From NCBI GenBank assembly GCA_946555465.1, contig CAMNST010000009.1, positions 1 to 64,000 of the forward strand: a stretch of DNA of 64,000 nt, written 5' to 3'. Source of the DNA: an uncultured Clostridia bacterium. GTDB taxonomy: Bacteria; Bacillota; Clostridia; Oscillospirales; Acutalibacteraceae. A program made the translations under genes and the position numbers. The notes beneath the pieces were generated by a model. The model was not told the origin of the DNA, did no database searches, and was given only the letters and a program-made list of their open reading frames with translations. This document shows positions 36,365 through 44,901 of the stretch, piece after piece (the first letter of the stretch is position 1; every line of letters begins with the position of its first letter).

Positions 36365-37264
36365 ATGCTTGATAAGAATAAAGTAAAACTTGCCATTGCG
36401 CCAATCGGTTGGACAAATGATGATATGCCCGACCTCGGTGCTGAAAATACATTTGAACAATGCATCAGCGAAATGGCTCTTGCAGGTTTCAAGGGTTCTG
36501 AAATCGGAAATAAATATCCTGCAGATGCTGATGTTTTAAAGCCGTATCTTGATATCAGAGGACTTCAGATATGCAATGCATGGTTCTCATCTTATTTAAC
36601 TTCAAAGCCTTATGAAGAAACGATTGAGGCTTTCAAAGCACATTGTGACAAACTTTATAAACTCGGTGCAAAAGTGATTGGTGCTTCTGAACAGGGCAAT
36701 TCAATTCAGGGTGATCTGAGCAAATCAATCCTTGATGAAAAACCGTATTACACCGATGAGCAGTGGAAAATTGTTGCAAAAGGTTTCAATGAAATGGGTG
36801 CTTATGCTAAGAGCAAAGGTATGTTCTTTACAGTCCATCATCATATGGGTACAGGCGTTCAGACAGTTGAAGAAATTGATAAACTTATGGAACTTACAGA
36901 CCCCGATTTAGTTTATCTTCTCTTTGATTCAGGTCATCTTACCTTTGCAGGTATTAACCCTGTTCCTGTTCTCAAAAAATATGCTGACAGAGTTAAGCAC
37001 GTTCATCTTAAAGATGTTCGCCTTGATGTTTATAACAATCAGGTTGTTCCCGAACATATGTCATTCCTTGATGCTGTAAGAGCAGGTGTGTTCACGGTTC
37101 CGGGTGACGGTGATGTTGATTTTAAGCCGATTTTTGATATCCTTGAAGAAAGCGGATATGAAGGTTGGGTAGTTGTTGAGGCCGAGCAGGATCCTGCAAA
37201 GGCTAATCCTTTTGAATATGCAGTAAAGGCAAGAAAATATATTGCAGAAAACACAGGACTTTAA
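36365..37264 (+). CDS. iolE: Inosose dehydratase (2-keto-myo-inositol dehydratase)
   Basis: The 299-residue TIM-barrel protein (AP endonuclease 2-like sugar isomerase fold) shows [15 protein letters not shown] at its start, [28 protein letters not shown] and KHVHLKDVR, which carry the metal ligands (E, D, H, E). It removes water from 2-keto-myo-inositol to give the IolD substrate. AAAGGTAG lies before the ATG. With iolG and iolD the first three catabolic steps are covered; iolB, iolC, iolJ and a transporter are not in the window. Confidence 0.93.
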   Translation: MLDKNKVKLAIAPIGWTNDDMPDLGAENTFEQCISEMALAGFKGSEIGNKYPADADVLKPYLDIRGLQICNAWFSSYLTSKPYEETIEAFKAHCDKLYKLGAKVIGASEQGNSIQGDLSKSILDEKPYYTDEQWKIVAKGFNEMGAYAKSKGMFFTVHHHMGTGVQTVEEIDKLMELTDPDLVYLLFDSGHLTFAGINPVPVLKKYADRVKHVHLKDVRLDVYNNQVVPEHMSFLDAVRAGVFTVPGDGDVDFKPIFDILEESGYEGWVVVEAEQDPAKANPFEYAVKARKYIAENTGL

Positions 37265-37277
37265 TCTCTATAATAGC

Positions 37278-37308
37278 AAAAGACTGACTCAAAACGAGTC
37301 AGTCTTTT
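37278..37308 (+). terminator. Terminator of the iol operon
   Basis: AAAAGACTGACTC and GAGTCAGTCTTTT form a perfect 13-bp stem with an AAAAC loop, 13 bp past the iolE stop. Confidence 0.92.
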
Positions 37309-37337
37309 ATTATTGTTAGGTAAAAAATCAGAAAATA

Positions 37338-37392
37338 AAAAACCGCAGACAGAGAAGTTTGATGTAGGTATGAATAGCGTCTGCGGTTTTTT
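37338..37392 (-). terminator. Hairpin ending an orphan short transcript
   Basis: AAAAACCGCAGAC and GTCTGCGGTTTTT form a 13-bp stem around a 28-base loop, followed on the minus strand by a T-rich run. No gene lies upstream of it on the minus strand for the next 130 bases, only the palindromes at 37408-37448, so it may be the 3' end of a small RNA. Confidence 0.65.
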
Positions 37393-37407
37393 ATTAACTT
37401 AAGGAGA

Positions 37408-37459
37408 GTTAGTCTTTTCTAACCACTTATAGGTTAGCGTAAACTAACTTAATTGTCAA
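37408..37459 (-). promoter_or_regulatory. Two tandem DtxR/IdeR-like palindromes next to a promoter-like TTGACA
   Basis: GTTAG-N6-CTAAC occurs twice, at 37408-37423 and 37433-37448, centres 25 bp apart. The second (ATAGGTTAGC...CTAACTT) is close to the known DtxR/IdeR iron-box consensus TTAGGTTAGCCTAACCTAA. On the minus strand TTGACA (37459-37454) lies just upstream; a TATAAG at 37431-37426 is 22 bases away, too far for a normal promoter, and TAACCT at 17 bases is a poor -10. Iron or manganese control of the short downstream transcript is inference. Confidence 0.55.
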
Positions 37460-37486
37460 TACTTTTTTATATTTTTGCAAAAAAAA

Positions 37487-37508
37487 GGAAGTGATTAAAA
37501 CCACTTCC
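37487..37508 (-). terminator. Terminator of the gtrA operon
   Basis: GGAAGTG and CACTTCC form a 7-bp stem, extended by A-T pairs, with an eight-base loop just past the minus-strand gtrA stop at 37521; T-rich sequence follows on that strand. Confidence 0.75.
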
Positions 37509-37520
37509 CTTTTTTGTTTA

Positions 37521-37976
37521 TTAATCTTTTTTCTTTTTGAAAATTACAAATTTGCTGAAGAAATAATTAAGAATAACAACAATCACTGCAAGAATAACCT
37601 TCGCTATAATCTGACCCGTAATTTCAAATGAAAGAAGGTTGAATGAAAATCTGTCAAATTTAAGTACGGTTACAAATAACCAAAGTCCGCCTTCTTCAAG
37701 TGCAAAACTGAACACTCTTGCAAGGAAAAATTCAGGTATCTCTTTAACAAGAACTTTAACTTTCCAACTTTTTGATTCAAAAACAAACAATTTGTTTGTA
37801 ACATATGCAAATATCACGGAAAGAATCCATGCTATTGCATTGTTGAGCAGATAAAGTTTTTCGCCGCAGATTTTGGTGAATACCCAGAATGCCGCAAAAT
37901 TTACAAGTGTTGTCAGAACGCCGAAAATAACATAGGTTATTACTTCTTTATATTTTTCAAATAGTTTTTTCATCAT
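37521..37976 (-). CDS. GtrA-family membrane protein
   Basis: About 151 residues with four membrane helices and GtrA features: YVIFGVLTTLVNFAAFW, AYVTNKLFVF and LNYFFSKFVIFK at the end. GtrA-like proteins are thought to flip or assist polyprenyl-linked sugars across the membrane. I chose the ATG at 37976 (MMKKLF), preceded by GGGTGAC, which overlaps the 3' end of the glycosyltransferase gene by 20 bp; the frame extends to 38030 without a better start. Pairing with a GtrB-like enzyme and GT-C-like proteins supports a three-part sugar-transfer system. Confidence 0.88.
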   Translation of the reverse strand: MMKKLFEKYKEVITYVIFGVLTTLVNFAAFWVFTKICGEKLYLLNNAIAWILSVIFAYVTNKLFVFESKSWKVKVLVKEIPEFFLARVFSFALEEGGLWLFVTVLKFDRFSFNLLSFEITGQIIAKVILAVIVVILNYFFSKFVIFKKKKD

Positions 37977-38907
37977 CGTCACCCAAATGCTTTCTGAGAA
38001 TATAGACAGGTCTGTTTTTTGACTGAACATAAACTTTGGAAAGATATTCTCCCATCACTCCGAGTGAAAACAACTGAAGTCCGCCCAGAAGAAGAATAAG
38101 CACAATAATTGTTGCATAACCCGGAATGTCAATTCCGAAAGCAAGTTTCTGAATAACAACTATGATAAGATAGATGATTGAAACGAGAGAGAAGAAGAAA
38201 CCAATAATGGTTGATATTTTAAGCGGGAAGGTTGAGAAAGAGATAACACCCTCAAGTGCATATTTAAAGAGTTTTCTGAATCCCCATTTGGATTCGCCGC
38301 TCTCGCGCTCTGCAACTTCATAAGGAATATATTCCGTGTTGAATCCTACCCAACTGAATATACCCTTTGAAAAACGGTGATATTCGGTCATCTGCAGAAT
38401 TGCATCAACCATGCTTCTTTTCATAAGTCTGAAATCGCTGGCACCGTTTACAAAGTCAACCTCTGCCATTTTGTTTATAAGTTTGTAAAAACATGATTTG
38501 ATAGCAGAAATAGCCTTGCCTTCCTTACGCTTTTCCTGATAAGCGGTTACACAGTCAAGTTCTTCATTGCTGTTCATAACATCAAGCATTTCAAGCACAA
38601 CTTCGGGACGCTGCTGCAAATCGGCATCAATAAGGCAGACCATATCTCCCTTTGCTTTTGAAAGACCTGCATAAATTGCAGATTCTTTGCCAAAGTTACG
38701 GCTGAAAGAAAGTACCTGAATATTATGCATTCTGTTTTCATCATAAATGCTTTTCAGATTTTTGTAGGTGCTGTCACTGCTTCCGTCGTCAACAAAAACA
38801 AATTCATAGTCGCTTACTTTACCGAAAAAGGCTTTGTTAACTTCGTCAAAAAATTTTTTTACGTTGTTTTCCTCGTTATAACAAGGAACAATAAGTGATA
38901 ATTTCAT
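37957..38907 (-). CDS. GT2 polyprenyl-phosphate glycosyltransferase (GtrB/DPM1-like)
   Basis: The N-terminal GT-A fold shows LIVPCYNEENNVKKFF, FVDDGSSDSTY and CLIDADLQQRPEVV, with the DXD metal site, then NGASDFRLMKR. Two C-terminal membrane helices (from about residue 230) are typical of GtrB and dolichol-phosphate sugar transferases. It probably moves glucose or a similar sugar from a nucleotide donor to undecaprenyl phosphate on the inner face. It sits between GtrA and two GT-C-like proteins. Confidence 0.9.
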   Translation of the reverse strand: MKLSLIVPCYNEENNVKKFFDEVNKAFFGKVSDYEFVFVDDGSSDSTYKNLKSIYDENRMHNIQVLSFSRNFGKESAIYAGLSKAKGDMVCLIDADLQQRPEVVLEMLDVMNSNEELDCVTAYQEKRKEGKAISAIKSCFYKLINKMAEVDFVNGASDFRLMKRSMVDAILQMTEYHRFSKGIFSWVGFNTEYIPYEVAERESGESKWGFRKLFKYALEGVISFSTFPLKISTIIGFFFSLVSIIYLIIVVIQKLAFGIDIPGYATIIVLILLLGGLQLFSLGVMGEYLSKVYVQSKNRPVYILRKHLGDDDEKTI

Positions 38908-38923
38908 TTTGAACCTCTATTCA

Positions 38924-40453
38924 TCAATATTTATAATCGGAATATTTAACAAATTCAAATTGAACCTGTTCATCTATACCGTGAAATTTTTTGTATCGCG
39001 TTGCCCATGGTTCTTCGTCAGGATTACCGTACCATACATAAGAATCATAAGGAAGAGTACAAAGCGTTACTTCATTGTTCTCCTGCGACTGCTCAACGGC
39101 GGTTTCGTTTCTTGCCGTGTCATATCTGTGAATCGGAACATATATATTTAAATAATAAATTCCGGAAGCAAAAATTACTGCTGCAAAAGTAAGTGACAAA
39201 AACTTTTGCAGATTATTATTGTTTGCACATTCAAGAAGATTTTCAAGAATGAATGCTGCCATCATAATCATAAGCATAAAAGGCGGGAAAAAGTTTCTCG
39301 GACCAATCGGGTTAACCACCAGCAGCGGGGCAACAATTATCGGAATGCTTATTATGAGGAATAATGCCTTATCTCTGATGCCCTCGCCATCAAGGCAGAC
39401 AAGCATTACAGCAGACAGAGAAATATAATAAAGTCCTGCGGCAACAGTGAAGAATAAAACCGTAACAACCGTGCCGTATTCAGATTCAAGAAGCAGTTTC
39501 CAGTGAGAAAAGTTTGCCTTGAACAGAATCAGAATAAGTGAAAACACATGAACTGCCGAACAGAAAATAACAAGATTCCTGTATTTTTCTTTTTTTATTT
39601 TATTCAGTTTTAATCCTGCCAAAGCAAGGGTCAAAACAGTTAAGATTATAAGCAGAACAAAATTGTTTATAAAAAGTTGCGTGTATATTTTTTCAAGATG
39701 AGAGCCGATTGTTTCAATAAGATTTCCGCTGCCGAGGGCAGATGATCTGTAACCGTCTCCCTCTTTATTTGAAGCAATAATTCCGTATGATGAATTTGTA
39801 AACATCATAACAGCACCTGCCACAGTTCCGACGAAGTACGAAATATGAGGCAGAAATGCTTTTTTGAATTTTATGCCGCAGTATAGAATAACAAGAATTG
39901 CGGCGGCAATGGAATAAAGCGTAAGATTTTCCATAAACATTGCGCCGGCAAATCCCAAGATAAAGGTTAAAACAAAAATCGGCTTTGCATAAACAGGCTT
40001 GTCCTTATTGAAAATATTTTTAACCAGAAGAATGTAGCCAATCATCATCAATATCGGCGGAACATAGTTTGTATAGCCCGATGTCCACACAACTGCCTGA
40101 ACAAATATTTCTTTCGGCATGGTAAAGAACATTGCAATGCTGAAAATGAAAACGGAAATTCTACTTGAAGCCGAATATTTGTATGCAAACAAGCAGGTCA
40201 GATAATATGAAACCGCCATAAATGCAATTTTCAGAACGGGAACTCTTGTGAGTGCAATTACCAGAAGATTTCCGGCGTATCTGCCGTTATATCCGTCAAA
40301 CCAGTTGTTTAAACGCTCAATGCCGAGTTGGCTTCCCCACGCCCAGTCATCACCCGAATAGGGAAACAGATAGGCCAAAACGGCAAACAGTATAATTGCA
40401 GCCGTGCTTATAAGGGCAAAGGTTATATTTTTCTTTTTCTTGCTTATTGTCAT
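38924..40453 (-). CDS. Polytopic GT-C-like membrane protein, copy 2
   Basis: The 509-residue protein has about eleven hydrophobic segments. The first extracellular loop has YSGDDWAWGSQLGIERL followed by WFDGYNGRYAGN, an acidic pair after the first helix as in GT-C transferases, which take sugars from polyprenyl phosphate. It resembles the uncharacterised DUF6056 group from memory. The C-terminal loop has YDTARNETAVEQS and PYDSYVWYGNP. It is a diverged tandem duplicate of the next gene and lies 16 bp before the GtrB-like gene, so it may be the acceptor-specific transferase of that system. Confidence 0.75.
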   Translation of the reverse strand: MTISKKKKNITFALISTAAIILFAVLAYLFPYSGDDWAWGSQLGIERLNNWFDGYNGRYAGNLLVIALTRVPVLKIAFMAVSYYLTCLFAYKYSASSRISVFIFSIAMFFTMPKEIFVQAVVWTSGYTNYVPPILMMIGYILLVKNIFNKDKPVYAKPIFVLTFILGFAGAMFMENLTLYSIAAAILVILYCGIKFKKAFLPHISYFVGTVAGAVMMFTNSSYGIIASNKEGDGYRSSALGSGNLIETIGSHLEKIYTQLFINNFVLLIILTVLTLALAGLKLNKIKKEKYRNLVIFCSAVHVFSLILILFKANFSHWKLLLESEYGTVVTVLFFTVAAGLYYISLSAVMLVCLDGEGIRDKALFLIISIPIIVAPLLVVNPIGPRNFFPPFMLMIMMAAFILENLLECANNNNLQKFLSLTFAAVIFASGIYYLNIYVPIHRYDTARNETAVEQSQENNEVTLCTLPYDSYVWYGNPDEEPWATRYKKFHGIDEQVQFEFVKYSDYKY

Positions 40454-40519
40454 CCGATAACTCCCTTTCGGTAAATTATATATTAATTTACATATTTAGT
40501 CAACAAAGGCAAATAAACG

Positions 40520-42025
40520 TTATTTTGTTTTATAGTATTCCTCGTAATCAATGAAATTTACTTTAACTTCAGTGTCAACACCGAGATATTTTTTATATCT
40601 GTAATTCCACATTTCAAGCCGTGCATCACCATAAACATATTCGTCATAAGGAAGATTTGGCAGAGTAATCTGATCGCTTGTTTTTGATTCTTCAATTAAA
40701 GTTTCGTTTCTTTCTCTGTCGCAAATGTAATTTGGAATGTAAATGCTGAAATAGAAAGCGGAGACTGCTATTGTAAACACTGCAAATACTGCACAGAGAC
40801 TCTTTAAAACAGCGGTCTTTCTGCGACTAATTATCTGTTCAAACAGCATTACCCCAAGAACCATAAACAGGAAGTAAGGAGGGAAGAAACATCTTGCCCT
40901 TACAGGGTTGACAGCGGCAAGCGGAGCCGTAACAATGGGTATGCTGATAAGGATAAGCGCCAGTTTTTCTTTTAAATTTTTTTCGGCACATATCAGTATG
41001 ATTGCTGCAAGGGATAAATAATATACTCCTGCAACGGCAGTGAAAAACAGAACAATAAGAAATCTTGGTTTTTCCGTGGTGGGTTCTGCATTTATGCTTA
41101 TGACTTTTTTTACAATAAGAACTGCAAGAGAAACAACATTAGCAATCATGCAGAGAGAAGAAAACATTTTTGTTTTTTTCTTCATATTTTTTGATGCTGT
41201 TATAAACAAAATAACCGCAAGAACAGATATAACTGCAAGCAAGGCAACGTTGTCAATAAATAAATCTTCATATATAATCTGAAAATTATTTTTGATTGTA
41301 TCAAACAGACTGCCGTTGCTCAGCCCTGTCGAACGGTAATCATCTTCGCTTGATGCGATTGCACTGTATGCCGAGTTTGTAAACATAAGAACGGCGCCTG
41401 CAGCAGAACCTGCAAAATATGCTATGTGCGTAATATAAGCCCTTTTGAATTTTATCGCTGTAAAAATGATTATAATTACTGCAATCACGACAGAAAAGAT
41501 TGTTACGTTTTCCATAAACAATGCTCCTGCAAAACCGAGCAGAAAAGTGATTACAGGTGTTATTTTTAGGTAGTAAGGCTTTTTTTGGTCAAATATATTC
41601 TGAATAAGGCAGAAATAAGTGACTGTCATCAGAATGGGCGGAAAATAGTTTGAATAGCCCGATGCCCATGATACGGTTTGAATAAAGGTATCTTTAGGCA
41701 TAATGAAAAATGTAACCAGTGCAAAAAGAAAAACGCAGAGTTTTTTAGATTTTGCATAGTTATAACATAAAAAGCATGCCCAGTAAAATGACAGCGCCAT
41801 TAGTATTATTCTGATAATATTGCTTCTTGTTAAAAGAATGATAAGCAGGTTTCCTGCATATCTTCCGTTATATGCCTCAAACCATGTGCTGAGTCTTTCA
41901 AGGCCGAGCGGTCCGCCCCATGCCCAATCATCAAGAGAATAGGGAAAGAAAAAGGCGAGAGCGGCAAACCCGATAATGGTTATGACACTTGTAATTATAA
42001 ATCCGGTGTTTTTCTTTTTTTCCAT
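40520..42025 (-). CDS. Polytopic GT-C-like membrane protein, copy 1
   Basis: At 501 residues it aligns along its whole length with the protein at 38924-40453: YSLDDWAWGGPLGLERL, WFEAYNGRYAGN, KDTFIQTVSWASGYSNY, ALFMENVT, and a C-terminal DRERNETLIEES. Both copies keep the acidic DD pair and the NGRYAGN loop, so both may be active on different acceptors or sugars. The gene starts 14 bp after the nadC stop with GGAGG upstream, and 66 bp separate it from copy 2. Confidence 0.75.
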   Translation of the reverse strand: MEKKKNTGFIITSVITIIGFAALAFFFPYSLDDWAWGGPLGLERLSTWFEAYNGRYAGNLLIILLTRSNIIRIILMALSFYWACFLCYNYAKSKKLCVFLFALVTFFIMPKDTFIQTVSWASGYSNYFPPILMTVTYFCLIQNIFDQKKPYYLKITPVITFLLGFAGALFMENVTIFSVVIAVIIIIFTAIKFKRAYITHIAYFAGSAAGAVLMFTNSAYSAIASSEDDYRSTGLSNGSLFDTIKNNFQIIYEDLFIDNVALLAVISVLAVILFITASKNMKKKTKMFSSLCMIANVVSLAVLIVKKVISINAEPTTEKPRFLIVLFFTAVAGVYYLSLAAIILICAEKNLKEKLALILISIPIVTAPLAAVNPVRARCFFPPYFLFMVLGVMLFEQIISRRKTAVLKSLCAVFAVFTIAVSAFYFSIYIPNYICDRERNETLIEESKTSDQITLPNLPYDEYVYGDARLEMWNYRYKKYLGVDTEVKVNFIDYEEYYKTK

Positions 42026-42039
42026 ATTGTCCTCCGAGA

Positions 42040-42879
42040 TTATTCAACAGGTGTAAGATTTTTCAGACTTATATCCATAATCGGTGCTGAATGGGTCAAT
42101 GCACCGCAGGATACGAAATTAACACCTATTTCGGCAATTTCCTTCAGTCTTTCTTTGGTAACATTGCCTGAACATTCGGTCTGAGCCTTGTCACCAATCA
42201 TTTCAACTGCTTTTCGCATGGTTTCATTATCCATATTGTCAAGCATAATTATATCTGCTTTTGCATCAAGTGCTTCCTGAACCTGTTCAAGAGTTTCTGT
42301 TTCGATTTCAATTTTGCGAACGAAAGGTGCATAAGCCCTTGCCATTTCGATTGCTTTTGTAATTGAGCCTGCAGCGCCGATGTGGTTGTCTTTTAAAAGA
42401 ACGCCGTCTGAAAGGTTGTATCTGTGATTGGTTGCACCGCCAACGGTTACTGCATATTTTTCAAAAGGACGCATATTGGGTGTGGTTTTTCTTGTATCGA
42501 GAAGCGTTGTGCCTGTTCCTTTAAGTCTGTCGGCATATTCTTTTGTAATTGTTGCAATGCCGCTCATTCTCTGAAGGTAGTTGAGCCCTGTTCTTTCGCC
42601 GCTGAGTATTGCTTTGATATCTCCGTAAATAATTCCGAGAAGATCTCCTTTTTTTACTTCATCGCCGTCTTTGAAATTTGCTTCAAATCTGCTGGTATCA
42701 TCAAGAAGTTCAAAAGTTCTTCTGAAAATGTCAAGACCGCATATAATACCGTCCTGCTTGCAGATGAGTTCTGCTTTGCCCTGTTTATCTTCAGGCATTA
42801 CAGCGTTTGTGGAAACGTCTTCAGATGTGATATCTTCTTTTAAAGTGTTGAGAATATATTCGTCAACATTAATTTTCAT
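42040..42879 (-). CDS. nadC: Nicotinate-nucleotide pyrophosphorylase (quinolinate phosphoribosyltransferase)
   Basis: The enzyme makes nicotinate mononucleotide from quinolinate and PRPP in de novo NAD synthesis. It shows ERTGLNYLQRMSGIATITKE, LLDTRKTTPNMRPFEKYAV, GGATNHRYNLSDGVLLKDNH, then EIETETLEQVQEAL and IMLDNMDNETMRKAV, all family hallmarks. The start ATG at 42879 (MKINVDEY) lies inside the last codons of nadB, an 11-bp overlap suggesting coupled translation; the longer frame reaching 42984 runs through nadB and is rejected. 279 residues is the normal length. Confidence 0.95.
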   Translation of the reverse strand: MKINVDEYILNTLKEDITSEDVSTNAVMPEDKQGKAELICKQDGIICGLDIFRRTFELLDDTSRFEANFKDGDEVKKGDLLGIIYGDIKAILSGERTGLNYLQRMSGIATITKEYADRLKGTGTTLLDTRKTTPNMRPFEKYAVTVGGATNHRYNLSDGVLLKDNHIGAAGSITKAIEMARAYAPFVRKIEIETETLEQVQEALDAKADIIMLDNMDNETMRKAVEMIGDKAQTECSGNVTKERLKEIAEIGVNFVSCGALTHSAPIMDISLKNLTPVE

Positions 42880-44194
42880 TGTTACACCATTTATCATAGA
42901 ATTCTTTATCCTTTCCTCTGATTTCATCCATAATAAGTTTTTTGAATTCCTTTTGTCTTTCGTCTTCACCGGGGTATGAGTCAAGATTTATTTCCGGCAA
43001 ATCAACAGGTTTTTCGCTTTCGTCACCGGCAATAAGAATTGCCGCTCTTTTAGCAAAAACCAGGCTTTCAAGAAGTGAATTTGAAGCAAGTCTGTTTTTG
43101 CCGTGAACACCGTTGCACGCTGTTTCGCCAACTGCATAAAGGTGTTTCATTGAAGTCTGACCATTGATATCTGTTTTTACGCCGCCCATCATATAATGCT
43201 GAGCCGGAGTAACGGGAACTTTGTCTTTGGTAATGTCATAACCCTCGTCCATACATGCTTCAAAAATATTGGGGAATCTTTCCGATGCCTCTTTGCTGTC
43301 CATTGTGGGAAGCGTGATATAAACATGGTCAGTGCCGAATTTTGCCATTTCGTCAACAATAGCGTTTGTAACCACGTCTCTTGGCTGAAGTTCATCTGTA
43401 AATCTTTCGCCTTTTTCATTAAGCAGAATGGCGCCTTCACCGCGCACACTTTCGCTTATTAAAAATCTTCTGCCCTTCTTTTTGCTGTAAAGGGTGGTTG
43501 GATGAATCTGAATATAACTCATATCCTTAAGTTCTATGCCGTGCTTGAGAGAAAGGGCAAATGAGTCACCCGTGATGTGCGGAAAATTTGTTGAGTTCAG
43601 GAATAATCCGCCGATACCGCCTGTTGCAAGAATAATATCTTTTGCAATAATTGCGCCCATCTCGCCGTATTCATCTTCACATACAATTCCGTAGCAGGTA
43701 TTGTCTTTTTCAATCAGGTCAATCATTGTTGTCTGGGCAACAAGGGTGATGTTTTCTCTTTTCTTTGCTATTCGCAGAAGCGTGGCAGTTATTTCTTTGC
43801 CTGTTTCATCTTTGTGGTGAAGAATTCGGTTTCGTCTGTGGGCACCTTCACGCGTATAGTCAAATTCTCCGTCATCGTCTGTATCAAAATCAACACCAAG
43901 TTCAACAAGTGTCTGTATTACATCGGTTGATGATTCAATCATAACACGCACCGATTCGGGATTGTTTTCATAATGACCTGCTTTCATGGTATCTTCAAAA
44001 TAGCAGTTAAAATCGTTAATATCCTTTAAAACGCAGACTCCTCCCTGTGCAAGGTAAGAGTCACATTCTTTAAGATTTTCTTTTGTGATAATAAGAATAT
44101 CTTTATTTTTCGGCAGGCAAAGGGCGGCAAAAAGCCCGGCAACACCGCTGCCGACGATTACAATGTCTGTTTTTATAAAATCTTTCATTTCCAT
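42869..44194 (-). CDS. nadB: L-aspartate oxidase
   Basis: The flavoprotein oxidises L-aspartate to iminoaspartate, the first step to quinolinate. FAD binding is shown by IVIVGSGVAGLFAALCLP near residues 11-28 and CDSYLAQGGVCVL. The catalytic region includes YTREGAHRRNRILHHKDETG, HPTTLY and ESVRGEGAILLNEKGERF, then GVKTDINGQTSMKHLYAVGE. 441 residues is slightly short for the family, as the C-terminal helical part is reduced. nadA, the partner that uses iminoaspartate, is not in the window. The ATG is about 19 bases from GGAG, an unusually long spacing. Confidence 0.93.
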   Translation of the reverse strand: MEMKDFIKTDIVIVGSGVAGLFAALCLPKNKDILIITKENLKECDSYLAQGGVCVLKDINDFNCYFEDTMKAGHYENNPESVRVMIESSTDVIQTLVELGVDFDTDDDGEFDYTREGAHRRNRILHHKDETGKEITATLLRIAKKRENITLVAQTTMIDLIEKDNTCYGIVCEDEYGEMGAIIAKDIILATGGIGGLFLNSTNFPHITGDSFALSLKHGIELKDMSYIQIHPTTLYSKKKGRRFLISESVRGEGAILLNEKGERFTDELQPRDVVTNAIVDEMAKFGTDHVYITLPTMDSKEASERFPNIFEACMDEGYDITKDKVPVTPAQHYMMGGVKTDINGQTSMKHLYAVGETACNGVHGKNRLASNSLLESLVFAKRAAILIAGDESEKPVDLPEINLDSYPGEDERQKEFKKLIMDEIRGKDKEFYDKWCNNEN

Positions 44195-44236
44195 AGGCGT
44201 TAATTTAGGAAATCTCCTTTAAGTTATACTTATTCT

Positions 44237-44265
44237 AATATATAATTTTTTTATTATATTGTCAA
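44237..44265 (-). promoter_or_regulatory. Promoter of nadBC
   Basis: TTGACA (44265-44260) and TATATT (44242-44237) are 17 bases apart on the minus strand, about 45 bases before nadB. No clear NadR or NiaR site was recognised. Confidence 0.7.
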
Positions 44266-44277
44266 GTATTACCAAGG

Positions 44278-44306
44278 TTGATAAACGCCGGATGTTATGG
44301 TAAAAT
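44278..44306 (+). promoter_or_regulatory. Promoter of the HAD-phosphoesterase pair
   Basis: TTGATA (44278-44283) and TAAAAT (44301-44306) are 17 bases apart, 20 bases before the ATG at 44326, facing away from the nadB promoter. Confidence 0.65.
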
Positions 44307-44325
44307 TTAAAAAGGATGTGATTAT

Positions 44326-44892
44326 ATGAATGTTTTTGATTTTGACAATACGATTTATGACGGCGAAACTTTAGTGGATTTTATAGCCTATTACATAAAG
44401 ACAGATCCTAAGATATGGAAATATGTTCCCAAACTTCTTTGGATTTATTTTAAAGACACCTGTCATCTTTTTACGGTTGAAGAGGCGATAAAGGCATATG
44501 CATCCTTTCTTGAGGGATATTATGTTCATATTGATACGATTGAAGAAGATGTAAAGAAATTCTGGGATGAAAATGAAAAAAAGATAAAACCGTGGTATAA
44601 CGAAGTAAGACGCGACGATGATATTATTGTTTCCGGTTCAACAGATTTTCTTCTTGATGAAATCATGCACCGTATGGGTATAAAAAACTATGTAGGCTCA
44701 TCCATAGATAAAAAAACAGGCAAGTTTAAAAGACTTTGTTTTTTGGAAAATAAAGTTAAAATATTCAATGAACTTTATCCTGATGCCCATATTGATAATT
44801 TTTATACGGATTCAATGAACGACAGGGCAATGATGGATATTGCCGATCATGTATATTTTGTTACAGGTGATAAAATTGAACAAATAAAATAG
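44326..44892 (+). CDS. HAD-IB superfamily phosphatase
   Basis: The 188-residue protein has the HAD motifs: FDFDNTIYDGE (motif I, nucleophile Asp5), VSGSTDFLLDE (motif II), a lysine in the GKFKRL..ENKVKIF region (motif III), and YTDSMNDRAMMD (motif IV). A helical cap lies between motif I and II, like phosphoserine phosphatase relatives. Substrate unknown. It is related to the protein at 61739-62329 and is followed directly by a metallophosphoesterase with only nine bases between stop and ATG. Confidence 0.88.
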   Translation: MNVFDFDNTIYDGETLVDFIAYYIKTDPKIWKYVPKLLWIYFKDTCHLFTVEEAIKAYASFLEGYYVHIDTIEEDVKKFWDENEKKIKPWYNEVRRDDDIIVSGSTDFLLDEIMHRMGIKNYVGSSIDKKTGKFKRLCFLENKVKIFNELYPDAHIDNFYTDSMNDRAMMDIADHVYFVTGDKIEQIK

Positions 44893-44901
44893 GTGAATAA
44901 T

